From the IMG/VR virus record IMGVR_UViG_3300012920_009603, positions 1 through 27,268 of that record: DNA of 27,268 bases; one strand, given 5' to 3'. The notes beneath the pieces were generated by a model. That model was not told the origin of the DNA, searched no databases, and was given only the letters and a program-made list of their open reading frames with translations. How positions within the stretch are numbered: the stretch's first letter is position 1; each line of letters starts with the position of its first letter. This document shows, in pieces, positions 16,211 to 24,251 of the stretch. The translations under genes and the position numbers were made by a program. The DNA is from a virus.

Positions 16211-16439
16211 ACTCACTACGGAGTTCCGGTGGAAGAGTATCAGCTAAAATTTTACCTGTTTCCTCATCATAAAAAACAGGAATTGGGAGCACAGCATCTT
16301 CCGCTCCATTAGTAATAAAGCGAGATACCTTTCTTAAAATAAACCCTTGTTGGAAAAGTTGACCACCTGATCCGTTAGGGATTGAAGTGGTTTTACCCAA
16401 ATCAATTTGGGGTTGGGATGTCATTTCTGATTTCTGCAT
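16197..16439 (-). CDS. Small protein resembling a zinc-ribbon phage protein that has lost its cysteines
   Basis: The 80-residue protein has no cysteine at all. Its core, LFQQGFILRKVSRFITNG then AVLPIPVF, resembles a small phage family I recall, in which CxxCG pairs flank this same LRKxSRF...PIPVF core. Here the positions read NGSGG and YDEETGK, so zinc binding is lost. It overlaps the gene before by 38 bases and gp62 by 14, so it is tightly coupled. The function is unknown; it may be a structural adapter. The family comparison is from memory and moderate in certainty; the absence of Cys is seen directly. Confidence 0.6.
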   Translation of the reverse strand: MQKSEMTSQPQIDLGKTTSIPNGSGGQLFQQGFILRKVSRFITNGAEDAVLPIPVFYDEETGKILADTLPPELRSEYDTI

Positions 16440-16611
16440 AATCTATTTCTTTAATTTCGTTACAAAAATAATATAAATTTTCTTTTTTTAAAACTGTGTC
16501 GCAATGCCAATAATCTTTAAGTATATTAGCATCTATTTTTTTTTCATTTCTTATTATACGATATAATAAGAACTTTCTATCTCCAAATTCTATAATGTCT
16601 TTATATAACAA
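16402..16611 (-). CDS. Small conserved phage protein between gp44 and gp62
   Basis: The 69-residue protein starts, as far as can be seen, at TTG 16611; no in-frame ATG exists before residue 20. It overlaps the gp44 stop by 11 bases. It is charged and mixed alpha/beta, with two single Cys (WHCDTVLKK and YYFCNEIKE) that do not form a zinc motif. The central block has the look of a small strand-turn-strand fold. I know of no function. Its place between the two loader subunits suggests conservation as part of the replication operon. Confidence 0.6.
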   Translation of the reverse strand: MLYKDIIEFGDRKFLLYRIIRNEKKIDANILKDYWHCDTVLKKENLYYFCNEIKEIDYAEIRNDIPTPN

Positions 16612-17527
16612 CTTTACCGGAGATATCGAGTAGTTTAGAAATACAAGCCATTACATTAATTTCTTTATCAATCCGAAAATTTGAATGGTACATGTATTCT
16701 TCAATAATAATAACTGCTTCAGCAGGTCGTGATGTATACTCGTCTATACGTTCATATAGTGCTTTATACAGCGATTCAAAATCTTGTACGTTGGAATCGG
16801 CAATTACTTGTCTAATTTGTTTAAATGATTTTTTATTAGGGAGTAATTCAATTACTTTATCTACATAGTTAGATGATACAAGTGTTTGTTTGTCTAAAAC
16901 AAGTTCACCTTCTTTAGCAGACATTTGACACACATTAAGCATTTTACGCACATCGGGGTAGTACTGGTTAACAATTGTTTTTAGATCATCAGTATTATGT
17001 TGAACATTTTCATTAGATAATACTTTAAAAATATGTTTTGCTACTTCACCTTTACTAGGGGGTACAATTTTAAGTACTTGACAACGTGATTGAAGTGGGT
17101 CAATAATACGTTCTACATAATTACAAGTTAAAATAAACCTAGTACTTTTAGAAAACGTTTCAATTACATTTCGAAGTGATGCCTGTGCTTGGATTGTGAG
17201 AAAATCAGCCTCATCTAAAATAACTACTTTAAGAGGTTTAAACGACATTGTACTAGCAAATCCTGATACTTTATCTCGAATTGTTTCAATACCTCTTTCA
17301 TCACTCGCATTGATGTAGAGGTAATCACAATTAAGATTATTAACGAGTAGTTTTGCTAATGTAGTTTTTCCAGTACCTGCGGGTCCATAGAAAATCATAT
17401 TATTTATATCATTTTCTTCTATATACTTAGATATAGTACCTTTAAGGTGTTCATTCCCAATGTAATTTTCTAATACATTAGGTCTAAATTTCTCAACCCA
17501 TAAACTATTATTTGTAGCCGTCTCCAT
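16601..17527 (-). CDS. 44: Clamp loader large subunit, AAA+ ATPase
   Basis: The protein is 308 residues from ATG 17527 (T4 gp44 is 319). It carries an RFC-like AAA+ domain: LWVEKFRPN at the start, Walker A GPAGTGKTT (48-56), Walker B VVILDEAD (101-108), sensor 1 TCNY (134-137), and the SRC box with the arginine finger (147-149), followed by a helical collar region. With gp62 it opens and closes the gp45 ring on primer-template DNA using ATP. An upstream TTG (17536) is in frame, but the ATG gives the expected N-terminus. The 3' end overlaps the next gene by 11 bases. Its distance from gene 45 (chaperones between) differs from T4, where 45 and 44 are close. Confidence 0.95.
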   Translation of the reverse strand: METATNNSLWVEKFRPNVLENYIGNEHLKGTISKYIEENDINNMIFYGPAGTGKTTLAKLLVNNLNCDYLYINASDERGIETIRDKVSGFASTMSFKPLKVVILDEADFLTIQAQASLRNVIETFSKSTRFILTCNYVERIIDPLQSRCQVLKIVPPSKGEVAKHIFKVLSNENVQHNTDDLKTIVNQYYPDVRKMLNVCQMSAKEGELVLDKQTLVSSNYVDKVIELLPNKKSFKQIRQVIADSNVQDFESLYKALYERIDEYTSRPAEAVIIIEEYMYHSNFRIDKEINVMACISKLLDISGKVVI

Positions 17528-17771
17528 AAAAATCAAATGTTTTGATTGGTTCTGGTTTAATTTCTACTTCTGTTCGTTTAACTGCATACAAAGCACTTCC
17601 AATAGGATCCAAATAAAAAGCAGCATTAAACTGTGTTTTTTTAAAATATGCTTCTAATGTTTCAGTTAATGTGGGATGAATTGCACTTTCATCAACTAGT
17701 TGCCAGCGGTCCCCTGGGGGGACTCGCTTGGCAATAAGTTGTTTCTGCTCTACTGTTTCGAATTCAGACAT
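17508..17771 (-). CDS. Hypothetical protein between groEL and clamp loader
   Basis: This is an 87-residue acidic protein with no family I can name. It has a mixed start (MSEFETVEQKQLIAKRVPPG), a helix around residues 30-46 (HPTLTETLEAYFKKT), a strand region (FNAAFYLDPIGSALYAVKR) and an aromatic tail (FDFYGDGYK). It starts nine bases after the groEL stop. Its 3' end overlaps the gp44 gene by 20 bases, so it links the chaperonin and clamp-loader genes on one message. It has no zinc ligands or membrane helix. Confidence 0.65.
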   Translation of the reverse strand: MSEFETVEQKQLIAKRVPPGDRWQLVDESAIHPTLTETLEAYFKKTQFNAAFYLDPIGSALYAVKRTEVEIKPEPIKTFDFYGDGYK

Positions 17772-17780
17772 TATCTAAAT

Positions 17781-19685
<1,905 letters not shown>

Positions 19686-19686
<1 letters not shown>

Positions 19687-19940
19687 TACAAAAAATTTTC
19701 GTTAAATTCGTTTAAAATTGATTTATATTCACTAATATATTGTTTTATACTATCATAAGACTTACCTTTCATAGTATTATCAGCTATTTTTTTAAGTGCA
19801 CCTCCAATATTTCCAAAATGACCAATACATGAGTCATAAGGGGTTCCACTACTAGGTGTAATAGTTTTATATGCTGAGTAGTTATACTCATCAATTACAA
19901 TGTAATAATCTCCCAACAGTGGGTCTCTTAAATATTCCAT
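19686..19940 (-). CDS. Hypothetical protein upstream of groES
   Basis: This 84-residue protein begins MEYLRDPLLGDYYIVIDEYN, a beta-hairpin-like start rich in Tyr and Asp. It passes through a Ser/Gly/Pro loop with one Cys (SCIGHFGN) and ends in a charged helix pair (DSIKQYISEYKSILNEF). I do not recognise a named family, though proteins with a similar opening occur in other phages. It is the first gene after a candidate promoter and its stop overlaps the groES start (TAATG), so it is co-translated with the chaperonins. A chaperonin-related role is possible only from position. Confidence 0.65.
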
Positions 19941-19965
19941 AACTTATTAATTTTTAATTTCGAGG

Positions 19966-19997
19966 TGAATATACGAAGGCTTCTTTAGGGCGCCAAA
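19966..19997 (-). promoter_or_regulatory. Candidate promoter for the orf84-groES-groEL unit
   Basis: On the minus strand, TTTG (19997-19994), exactly 20 bases, then TATATTCA (19973-19966). This is the same spacing as at 20508-20539, with a weaker second box than the Bacteroidota TAnnTTTG. A start near 19959 gives a leader of about 20 bases before ATG 19940. The 10-base string TTCGTATATT recurs at the left edge of the window. Confidence 0.42.
19983..19994. repeat. 12-bp inverted repeat, left copy
   Basis: CTTTAGGGCGCC on the plus strand pairs perfectly with 20479-20490. This copy falls inside the spacer of the candidate promoter for the groES/groEL unit, touching the last base of its TTTG element. 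A bound protein would block that promoter. Seen directly; the operator role is inference. Confidence 0.6.
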
Positions 19998-20003
19998 TTA
20001 TAA

Positions 20004-20423
20004 TTACTTAATCTTAATAGATTTTGGTTTTGATTCCTTCGTTAACGGGATGGATATTTTTAATAATCCATTAAGCATTTCAGCTTCAATTTTTGATAAG
20101 TCAAATTTAGGAGCAATTTTATATCCTAAGCTAAATGACTTTTTACTTAAACCGTGGTAAATGTAACCCGAATAATCTTGGGGTTTGCTACTTTCTGGTT
20201 TTTCATATGAGATATTTAATATATCTCCTTCTATTTTTAATTGGACATCATCCTTAGCTAAACCAGTACAAGCAATCTCAAAATAGAGACCATTCTCGTC
20301 ATAATAAATGTCTAGGGGATGGGGTTGTTTTGAATTTAGTGCAGGAGCAAATGCTTCATCTGCTTTAAAAAAGTTTCGATATAGAATATCGAATGGGGTG
20401 TGTTCATTGAATAATGTACTCAT
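20004..20423 (-). CDS. hsp20: Small heat shock protein Hsp20
   Basis: The 139-residue protein has an alpha-crystallin domain at about residues 36-130: the PLDIYYDENGLYFEIACTGL strand pair, LKIEGDILNISYEK, and the hallmark near the C-terminus MLNGLLKISIPL (the A/G-x-L-x-I/V-x-I/V-P signature). The tail ends SIKIK, an IxI-type motif that docks into neighbouring subunits. Hsp20 proteins are ATP-independent holdases that keep unfolding proteins soluble, and hsp20 is a frequent gene in marine T4-like phages. The gene stands alone between two gaps, is preceded by a candidate promoter, and is bracketed by a 12-bp inverted repeat, which suggests its own regulation. No clear Shine-Dalgarno is seen before ATG 20423. 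Confidence 0.92.
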   Translation of the reverse strand: MSTLFNEHTPFDILYRNFFKADEAFAPALNSKQPHPLDIYYDENGLYFEIACTGLAKDDVQLKIEGDILNISYEKPESSKPQDYSGYIYHGLSKKSFSLGYKIAPKFDLSKIEAEMLNGLLKISIPLTKESKPKSIKIK

Positions 20424-20478
20424 ATCATTTAAATTTGTGAGTGCCTAAGCTACTCGGGTTAATAAAATATATAACTAA

Positions 20479-20490
20479 GGCGCCCTAAAG
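20479..20490. repeat. 12-bp inverted repeat, right copy
   Basis: GGCGCCCTAAAG on the plus strand is the exact reverse complement of 19983-19994 on the other side of hsp20. It lies in the hsp20 leader, about 10-20 bases after the predicted transcription start. It stands out because the window is strongly AT-rich and its core GGCGCC is itself palindromic. A protein-binding site is the simplest reading. Confidence 0.6.
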
Positions 20491-20507
20491 TATGCCCTTG
20501 TTTTTCA

Positions 20508-20539
20508 TAAATATACATAAAGAGACCTTTGTCTCCAAA
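20508..20539 (-). promoter_or_regulatory. Candidate Bacteroidota-type promoter for hsp20
   Basis: On the minus strand, TTTG (20539-20536), exactly 20 bases, then TATATTTA (20515-20508) match the known Bacteroidota pattern (TTTG or TTG, about 20 bases, TAnnTTTG) except for the last base. Transcription would start near 20501 and leave an hsp20 leader of about 78 bases. It sits in the largest gap of the window (20424-20539). Matching two short motifs in AT-rich DNA is weak evidence by itself; the support is the identical spacing at 19966-19997. Confidence 0.45.
20521..20536 (-). promoter_or_regulatory. Small hairpin/dyad within promoter spacer
   Basis: GAGAC and GTCTC form a 5-bp inverted repeat with a 4-base loop (CTTT on the plus strand). 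It lies just after the stop of the 162-aa gene and inside the 20-base spacer of the candidate hsp20 promoter. Only three T follow on the minus strand, so it would be a poor intrinsic terminator. It could also be an operator dyad. Seen directly; function inferred. Confidence 0.35.
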
Positions 20540-21028
20540 TTACTTAATAATTCCTGCTTTATATTGCAGTTGACGTTTTTTCCAATCTTTTACTATTTTA
20601 GCTTCAGCCATTTCTTTTCTTTTAGCTAAGTCTTGTTGAAGAGCTTTATCATATTTAATAGCAAACTCTTTAGCTTTTTTAGGGGAAAGAATAAATTTAG
20701 GATCAGATTTTAATTCTTCTATAAAGGCATTAAATTCTTCATCTGAAAGTTGTTGGAATCTGCCTTTATCTCTTTCATTTTTGATTAAACCAAGAGCTAA
20801 TCTCAAATAGAGTTCAGGTTGATCTTGAATTACATAGTAAGGGGATTTTTTTCCGTATTCCTGCTTTTGGGCAAAGTTAAAAACGTCTTGTCCCCACTTC
20901 TTAACTCCACCTTCAATGTATGGGTTTAAATAATCACGTCCCGAAACATTACCACTAAGAGCATCGCTAATGATTTCAATAGCATCCTGAATTGCTCCTC
21001 TTATTTGATTATAAATTGGTTGCGCCAT
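20540..21028 (-). CDS. Hypothetical protein, charged and helical
   Basis: This is a 162-residue protein I do not recognise. It begins MAQPIYNQIRGAIQDAIEII, has a tyrosine/glycine-rich middle (SGRDYLNPYIEGG and KKSPYYVIQ), and a second half that is mostly charged helix, very rich in Lys/Glu (KEMAEAKIVKDWKKRQLQ). It has no membrane segment, Cys pair or nucleotide-binding motif. It starts 11 bases after the clamp stop and is the last gene before the candidate hsp20 promoter, so it probably ends the polymerase-clamp unit. Its placement suggests a replication or structural accessory role, but nothing in the sequence proves one. Confidence 0.65.
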   Translation of the reverse strand: MAQPIYNQIRGAIQDAIEIISDALSGNVSGRDYLNPYIEGGVKKWGQDVFNFAQKQEYGKKSPYYVIQDQPELYLRLALGLIKNERDKGRFQQLSDEEFNAFIEELKSDPKFILSPKKAKEFAIKYDKALQQDLAKRKEMAEAKIVKDWKKRQLQYKAGIIK

Positions 21029-21039
21029 GCTAATAAATA

Positions 21040-21792
21040 TTAATAATCTGCTTTTCGTACAACAAAATATGTAGTATCTATACCTTCATCCTCAGATGTA
21101 AAGATAAGGCGGAGCAAACCATCATCCACAAAACTCAAATGACATTCATCTGATGTTTTATTTGCATTAAATATTTCTCTAAGCATTTCACTGTTAAAAG
21201 GGATTTTATTATCTTCTCTAACACTATCACCAAACTTAGCATTAACATGAAATTCTACTTTATTAGAAAATTCCATTCGTTCTCCAAAAACAAACTTAAC
21301 AATAGGAGTGTCAATTGTATCCCTAGTAGCAGCTAATGTTACTATTTCATTTCCTTGAATAGCAGACGCTGCTCTAACAAATGTATGAAAATCTTCATTT
21401 TCAAGTGTTGCTTGTATTTTCCAATCAATATCTTCATCTACTTCACCCACTTTTTGGATCATAAGTGGATCCGCAAGTGAATAATTAATAGTAGATTTAG
21501 CATCTTGGATCGTAAGTTTAGTTAAAACTTTTTTAGTTTTAGAAGCGTCAAGCATTAAATCCCCTGCTAATACATTTAACAACCTATTAAGTTGTGTTGT
21601 ATTAAAAATAGCAAGTGTGCCATCTATTAATAAAGGAAAATTACTACATGATAATCTACCAATCATATCCTTGGTAGGTGCCATAAAATCAATATGTAAT
21701 TTTCCATTTTCAACTACCCATTTAACGGATTCTACTTTACCTCCAAGGTAATACTTAGAAATAATTGATTGGAGTGTATTTTTTGCTATCAT
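21040..21792 (-). CDS. 45: Sliding clamp, DNA polymerase processivity factor
   Basis: The 250-residue protein fits T4 gp45 (228 residues) in length, acidic character and position after the polymerase. Recognisable blocks are an N-terminal helix (NTLQSIISKYY), the strand pair around KLHIDFMAPTKD, the NTTQLNRLLNVL helix, and a C-terminal strand ending YFVVRKADY. Trimeric gp45 rings are loaded on DNA by gp44/62 and tether the polymerase; in T4 the same ring also activates late transcription. The ATG overlaps the polymerase C-fragment stop (TAATG), keeping polymerase and clamp on one message. The loader genes are downstream but separated by the chaperone block. Confidence 0.85.
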   Translation of the reverse strand: MIAKNTLQSIISKYYLGGKVESVKWVVENGKLHIDFMAPTKDMIGRLSCSNFPLLIDGTLAIFNTTQLNRLLNVLAGDLMLDASKTKKVLTKLTIQDAKSTINYSLADPLMIQKVGEVDEDIDWKIQATLENEDFHTFVRAASAIQGNEIVTLAATRDTIDTPIVKFVFGERMEFSNKVEFHVNAKFGDSVREDNKIPFNSEMLREIFNANKTSDECHLSFVDDGLLRLIFTSEDEGIDTTYFVVRKADY

Positions 21793-22718
21793 TAGAAGCT
21801 AAAGAATTTATTAATATTTGGGTTTAAATTTAAGGTCCATCCTAAATCATTATAAAAATTTTCTAATTTTGATTGTAAGATAGTTTCAAATGATTTTTTT
21901 CTATCTGCATAGTTATTTAGAAATGTACGCATTTTATCTGGCATATCAAAGTTAAGGAAGCCAATTACTTCAACTTTATAGGGATTATCAATTAAATAAA
22001 CCCATTTAATTTTATCACCTTGTACTATTTGGCTATGTCCTTTAATGTTCCAAAACTTAAGCAAATCATTATACACAATAGCCGCTTTAACATTCACAGG
22101 CGCACCTTTTTTAATTTCAGTCATTACTTCACCTGCTCGGGGTTTACGTCCTACATACTCATTTAGGGTCTTAACTGAAGTAGGATTACCTAATAAAGTA
22201 ATATCTGTGTCCTTAGACATAACTTTATCTCTAAATGCAAGAATTAAATCATCAATTTCTTTTTGTTTAGCCCCCTTTAGGATCATTTCTAAAATATCAT
22301 TGAAAAACTTACCAAACACAGGAGGAAAATTAGCTTTTCTAAATTCAAGTCCTTTAATATCAAGTGATTCTTTAGCAATGCCCTCTTGTTTTGTAATCCA
22401 TTGAGCATATCTACGAGTAGCCCTAAAATAAGCTGAGCGTATAACACATTCCGTTTTCATTTCAAGTCTATGTTCTTGAACATTAAAACAATCCCTAGCT
22501 AGTCTATCATAGTCAGCTGTGATAATATCTTGGTATTTGAGAGCAACTTGTTCTAACACATCATCTTTTTCTTTATCACTCATTTCCTCAAAATTAGGAT
22601 ACAAATGTTCTAATAAAGGTTCAGCATTAAAATAATTAGAATCTGTGTCTACATAGGCACAAAAATTATAATCACCCTCATCACAAATCCACCAAGGAGT
22701 ATCTTCTAAATGTTTCAT
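21792..22718 (-). CDS. 43: DNA polymerase family B, C-terminal fragment (motif C, thumb)
   Basis: The 308-residue protein has the family B motif C, AYVDTDSNYF, with the catalytic pair D24/D26 almost at its start. It continues as the rest of the palm and the thumb to the end of the T4-type polymerase (NYADRKKSFETI, then the Trp-containing tail DLGW). It has no exonuclease domain, motif A or motif B; those are in 24248-25930. The first 20 or so residues form a new leader before the palm strand. A TTG two codons upstream is open, but ATG 22718 makes ATGA with the cysteine synthase stop and is preferred. Its TAA overlaps the sliding-clamp ATG. Known T4-like polymerases keep motifs A-C in one chain, so this piece must assemble with the N-fragment. 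Confidence 0.92.
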   Translation of the reverse strand: MKHLEDTPWWICDEGDYNFCAYVDTDSNYFNAEPLLEHLYPNFEEMSDKEKDDVLEQVALKYQDIITADYDRLARDCFNVQEHRLEMKTECVIRSAYFRATRRYAQWITKQEGIAKESLDIKGLEFRKANFPPVFGKFFNDILEMILKGAKQKEIDDLILAFRDKVMSKDTDITLLGNPTSVKTLNEYVGRKPRAGEVMTEIKKGAPVNVKAAIVYNDLLKFWNIKGHSQIVQGDKIKWVYLIDNPYKVEVIGFLNFDMPDKMRTFLNNYADRKKSFETILQSKLENFYNDLGWTLNLNPNINKFFSF

Positions 22719-23593
22719 AAGCAACTAAAATATCTTTCACCTCTATCACAAAGGATTGTAACTACATTAGTAGCATATCCTTCTTTTATAAGGCGTTCAG
22801 CAACAAGATAATTAGCAGCTGCTGAAAATCCAACAAAAAGTCCCCATTGTTTTGCTAGGCTTTTAGATTTATCTATAGCATCTTGAGTTGGAACTACTTC
22901 AATTCTATCTATATCCTTTAAATCTACTAAAAATTTACTACCATCCCCTATACCCTGGATCCCATGTAAACCAGGTTCGCCCCCAGACATTACAGGAGAT
23001 TCAGCAGGTTCTAGAGCAACTAATTTACATTCAGGGTACATATTTTTTATAAATTTTCCCGCTCCCATTATAGTTCCCCCAGTTCCGGTTCCTGCTACAA
23101 AAGCATCAATTTTTTTATTTAATGGAAAATCCTTACATACTTCAAATCCTGTAGTATACCAATGAGAAGCAGTATTCAATTCATTATGAAATTGATTGAA
23201 ATTAAACCAACCATTATCTTTAGCTAGTTTATTCCTTAATAAAATAGCACCATCAAAATCACCAGCAGGAACTTCCACTAATTTTGCACCAAAAGATTTT
23301 AACATAACTTTACGTTCAGTGCTCATATTTGAGGGCATTACTATAACACATTTAAACCCCATATTAGCACAAAACATAGATAAAGAAATACCCATATTAC
23401 CTGAAGTAGCTTCAACAATAGTATCTCCTTTTTTTAAATCTCCGTTACATAGTGCTTGGTTTAAGATATAAGCTACTGGTCTATCTTTTATAGAACCTCC
23501 AGGATTTGTAAATTCTGCTTTACCCCAAATTGTTCCTTTTTTTAAGGGGAATTCTAAAAGAGGTGTATTTCCTACTATATCTATTAGTTTCAT
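22715..23593 (-). CDS. cysK: Cysteine synthase (O-acetylserine sulfhydrylase), PLP-dependent
   Basis: This is a complete fold-type II PLP enzyme of 292 residues (family usually about 300-320). It shows the PLP-lysine motif NPGGSIKDR (K36), the substrate loop EATSGNMG (63-68), the phosphate-binding loop GTGTGGT (168-174) and the C-terminal CDRGERY block. The expected reaction is O-acetylserine plus sulfide to cysteine plus acetate; related sulfhydrylases or cystathionine beta-synthase-like enzymes are alternatives. I chose ATG 23593 because it makes an ATGA overlap with the DUF2452 stop, has GGA upstream, and begins directly at MKLIDIVGNTPL; ATG 23605 is also possible. The gene lies between the two polymerase fragments and overlaps the second by ATGA. 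No cysE or sulfate-assimilation gene is nearby, so it would draw on host O-acetylserine. Confidence 0.9.
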   Translation of the reverse strand: MKLIDIVGNTPLLEFPLKKGTIWGKAEFTNPGGSIKDRPVAYILNQALCNGDLKKGDTIVEATSGNMGISLSMFCANMGFKCVIVMPSNMSTERKVMLKSFGAKLVEVPAGDFDGAILLRNKLAKDNGWFNFNQFHNELNTASHWYTTGFEVCKDFPLNKKIDAFVAGTGTGGTIMGAGKFIKNMYPECKLVALEPAESPVMSGGEPGLHGIQGIGDGSKFLVDLKDIDRIEVVPTQDAIDKSKSLAKQWGLFVGFSAAANYLVAERLIKEGYATNVVTILCDRGERYFSCL

Positions 23594-23988
23594 ATTTTTT
23601 TCCATTTTTGGTCTGTTTCTAACTTAAATGATCCTAAACAATGCTTATTCCACTCATTAGGAGATATTAGTGATAAAAAGTTCTTACCATCCTCTCCCAT
23701 ATATAAATGATAAATTTCTCCTACTATTGGTTCAAAATTAAATTTTGCGTTATAAACTAAATCATTCCACTTAAATTCTTCAATTAGTTTATTATATTCA
23801 TTTTTAAGTTCTAGAAACTTAGTTTCTAAATGGTGGTTTACTTTAGTTATTCCTTGTTTTCTCCAACTATCTATATTGTCTGGTTTAATAACAGGAGCGC
23901 CTACATTAGAAGCATAAGGTAGTATATTAGCAACCCACCTTTGCTTGTCTTCATCCCAAGCTACATTATCAGGATATTTTTTAGGCAT
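23590..23988 (-). CDS. DUF2452-family protein
   Basis: The 132-residue protein matches the DUF2452 pattern as I know it: an N-terminal LPYASNVGAPVIKP block at about residues 23-36, a helical middle, then FEPIVGEIYHLY and LSLISPNEW near residues 85-112. Proteins of this family are small, occur mainly in Bacteroidota and some phages, and have no established function. The gene is the second of three between the polymerase fragments. Its stop TGA overlaps the favoured start of the cysteine synthase (ATGA). The family assignment is from memory of the motif; a profile search would settle it. Confidence 0.7.
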   Translation of the reverse strand: MPKKYPDNVAWDEDKQRWVANILPYASNVGAPVIKPDNIDSWRKQGITKVNHHLETKFLELKNEYNKLIEEFKWNDLVYNAKFNFEPIVGEIYHLYMGEDGKNFLSLISPNEWNKHCLGSFKLETDQKWKKI

Positions 23989-24251
23989 TAAAATCTAGCC
24001 TCAGGATCAGGAATTTGAATAATACCCCCATCTTTGGTCCCCCGTGAAGTTAAAATAGGATCTTCAATAATAATTTTAAATTTATTATTATCTATTTTAA
24101 CTGTACCTCCTTGTTTAACCATTTTTCTAAAGTAAACAATTTGTTTTTCATTCCAAAGTGCACTCATATCTATAATTTCTTGTTTAGAGATGGGTTCTCC
24201 ATTCCAAGTAATTTTTACGTTATTTCTAATTGATTGGGGTGTTAATTTCAT
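23988..24251 (-). CDS. Hypothetical protein inside the split polymerase locus
   Basis: This is an 87-residue soluble protein that I do not recognise as a named family. It begins MKLTPQSIRNNVKITWNGEP, has a helical middle (about 22-46) and ends in a beta-rich, Lys-rich part (GGTVKIDNNKFKI) with a proline-containing tail. It has no Cys pair, membrane segment or nuclease motif. Its ATG overlaps the stop of the polymerase N-fragment (ATGA), and its TAA overlaps the next ATG (TAATG), so it is translated as part of the polymerase transcript. It is the first of three genes between the two polymerase pieces. Nothing suggests a homing endonuclease. Confidence 0.7.
   Translation of the reverse strand: MKLTPQSIRNNVKITWNGEPISKQEIIDMSALWNEKQIVYFRKMVKQGGTVKIDNNKFKIIIEDPILTSRGTKDGGIIQIPDPEARF

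Noticed and set aside
20521-20536. Strong intrinsic terminator after the 162-aa gene
   Set aside because: The stem is only 5 bp and only three T follow; listed as a weak hairpin instead.
23590-24251. Homing endonuclease as the cause of the polymerase split
   Set aside because: Neither small gene shows GIY-YIG, LAGLIDADG or HNH motifs; one is DUF2452-like and the other unknown.
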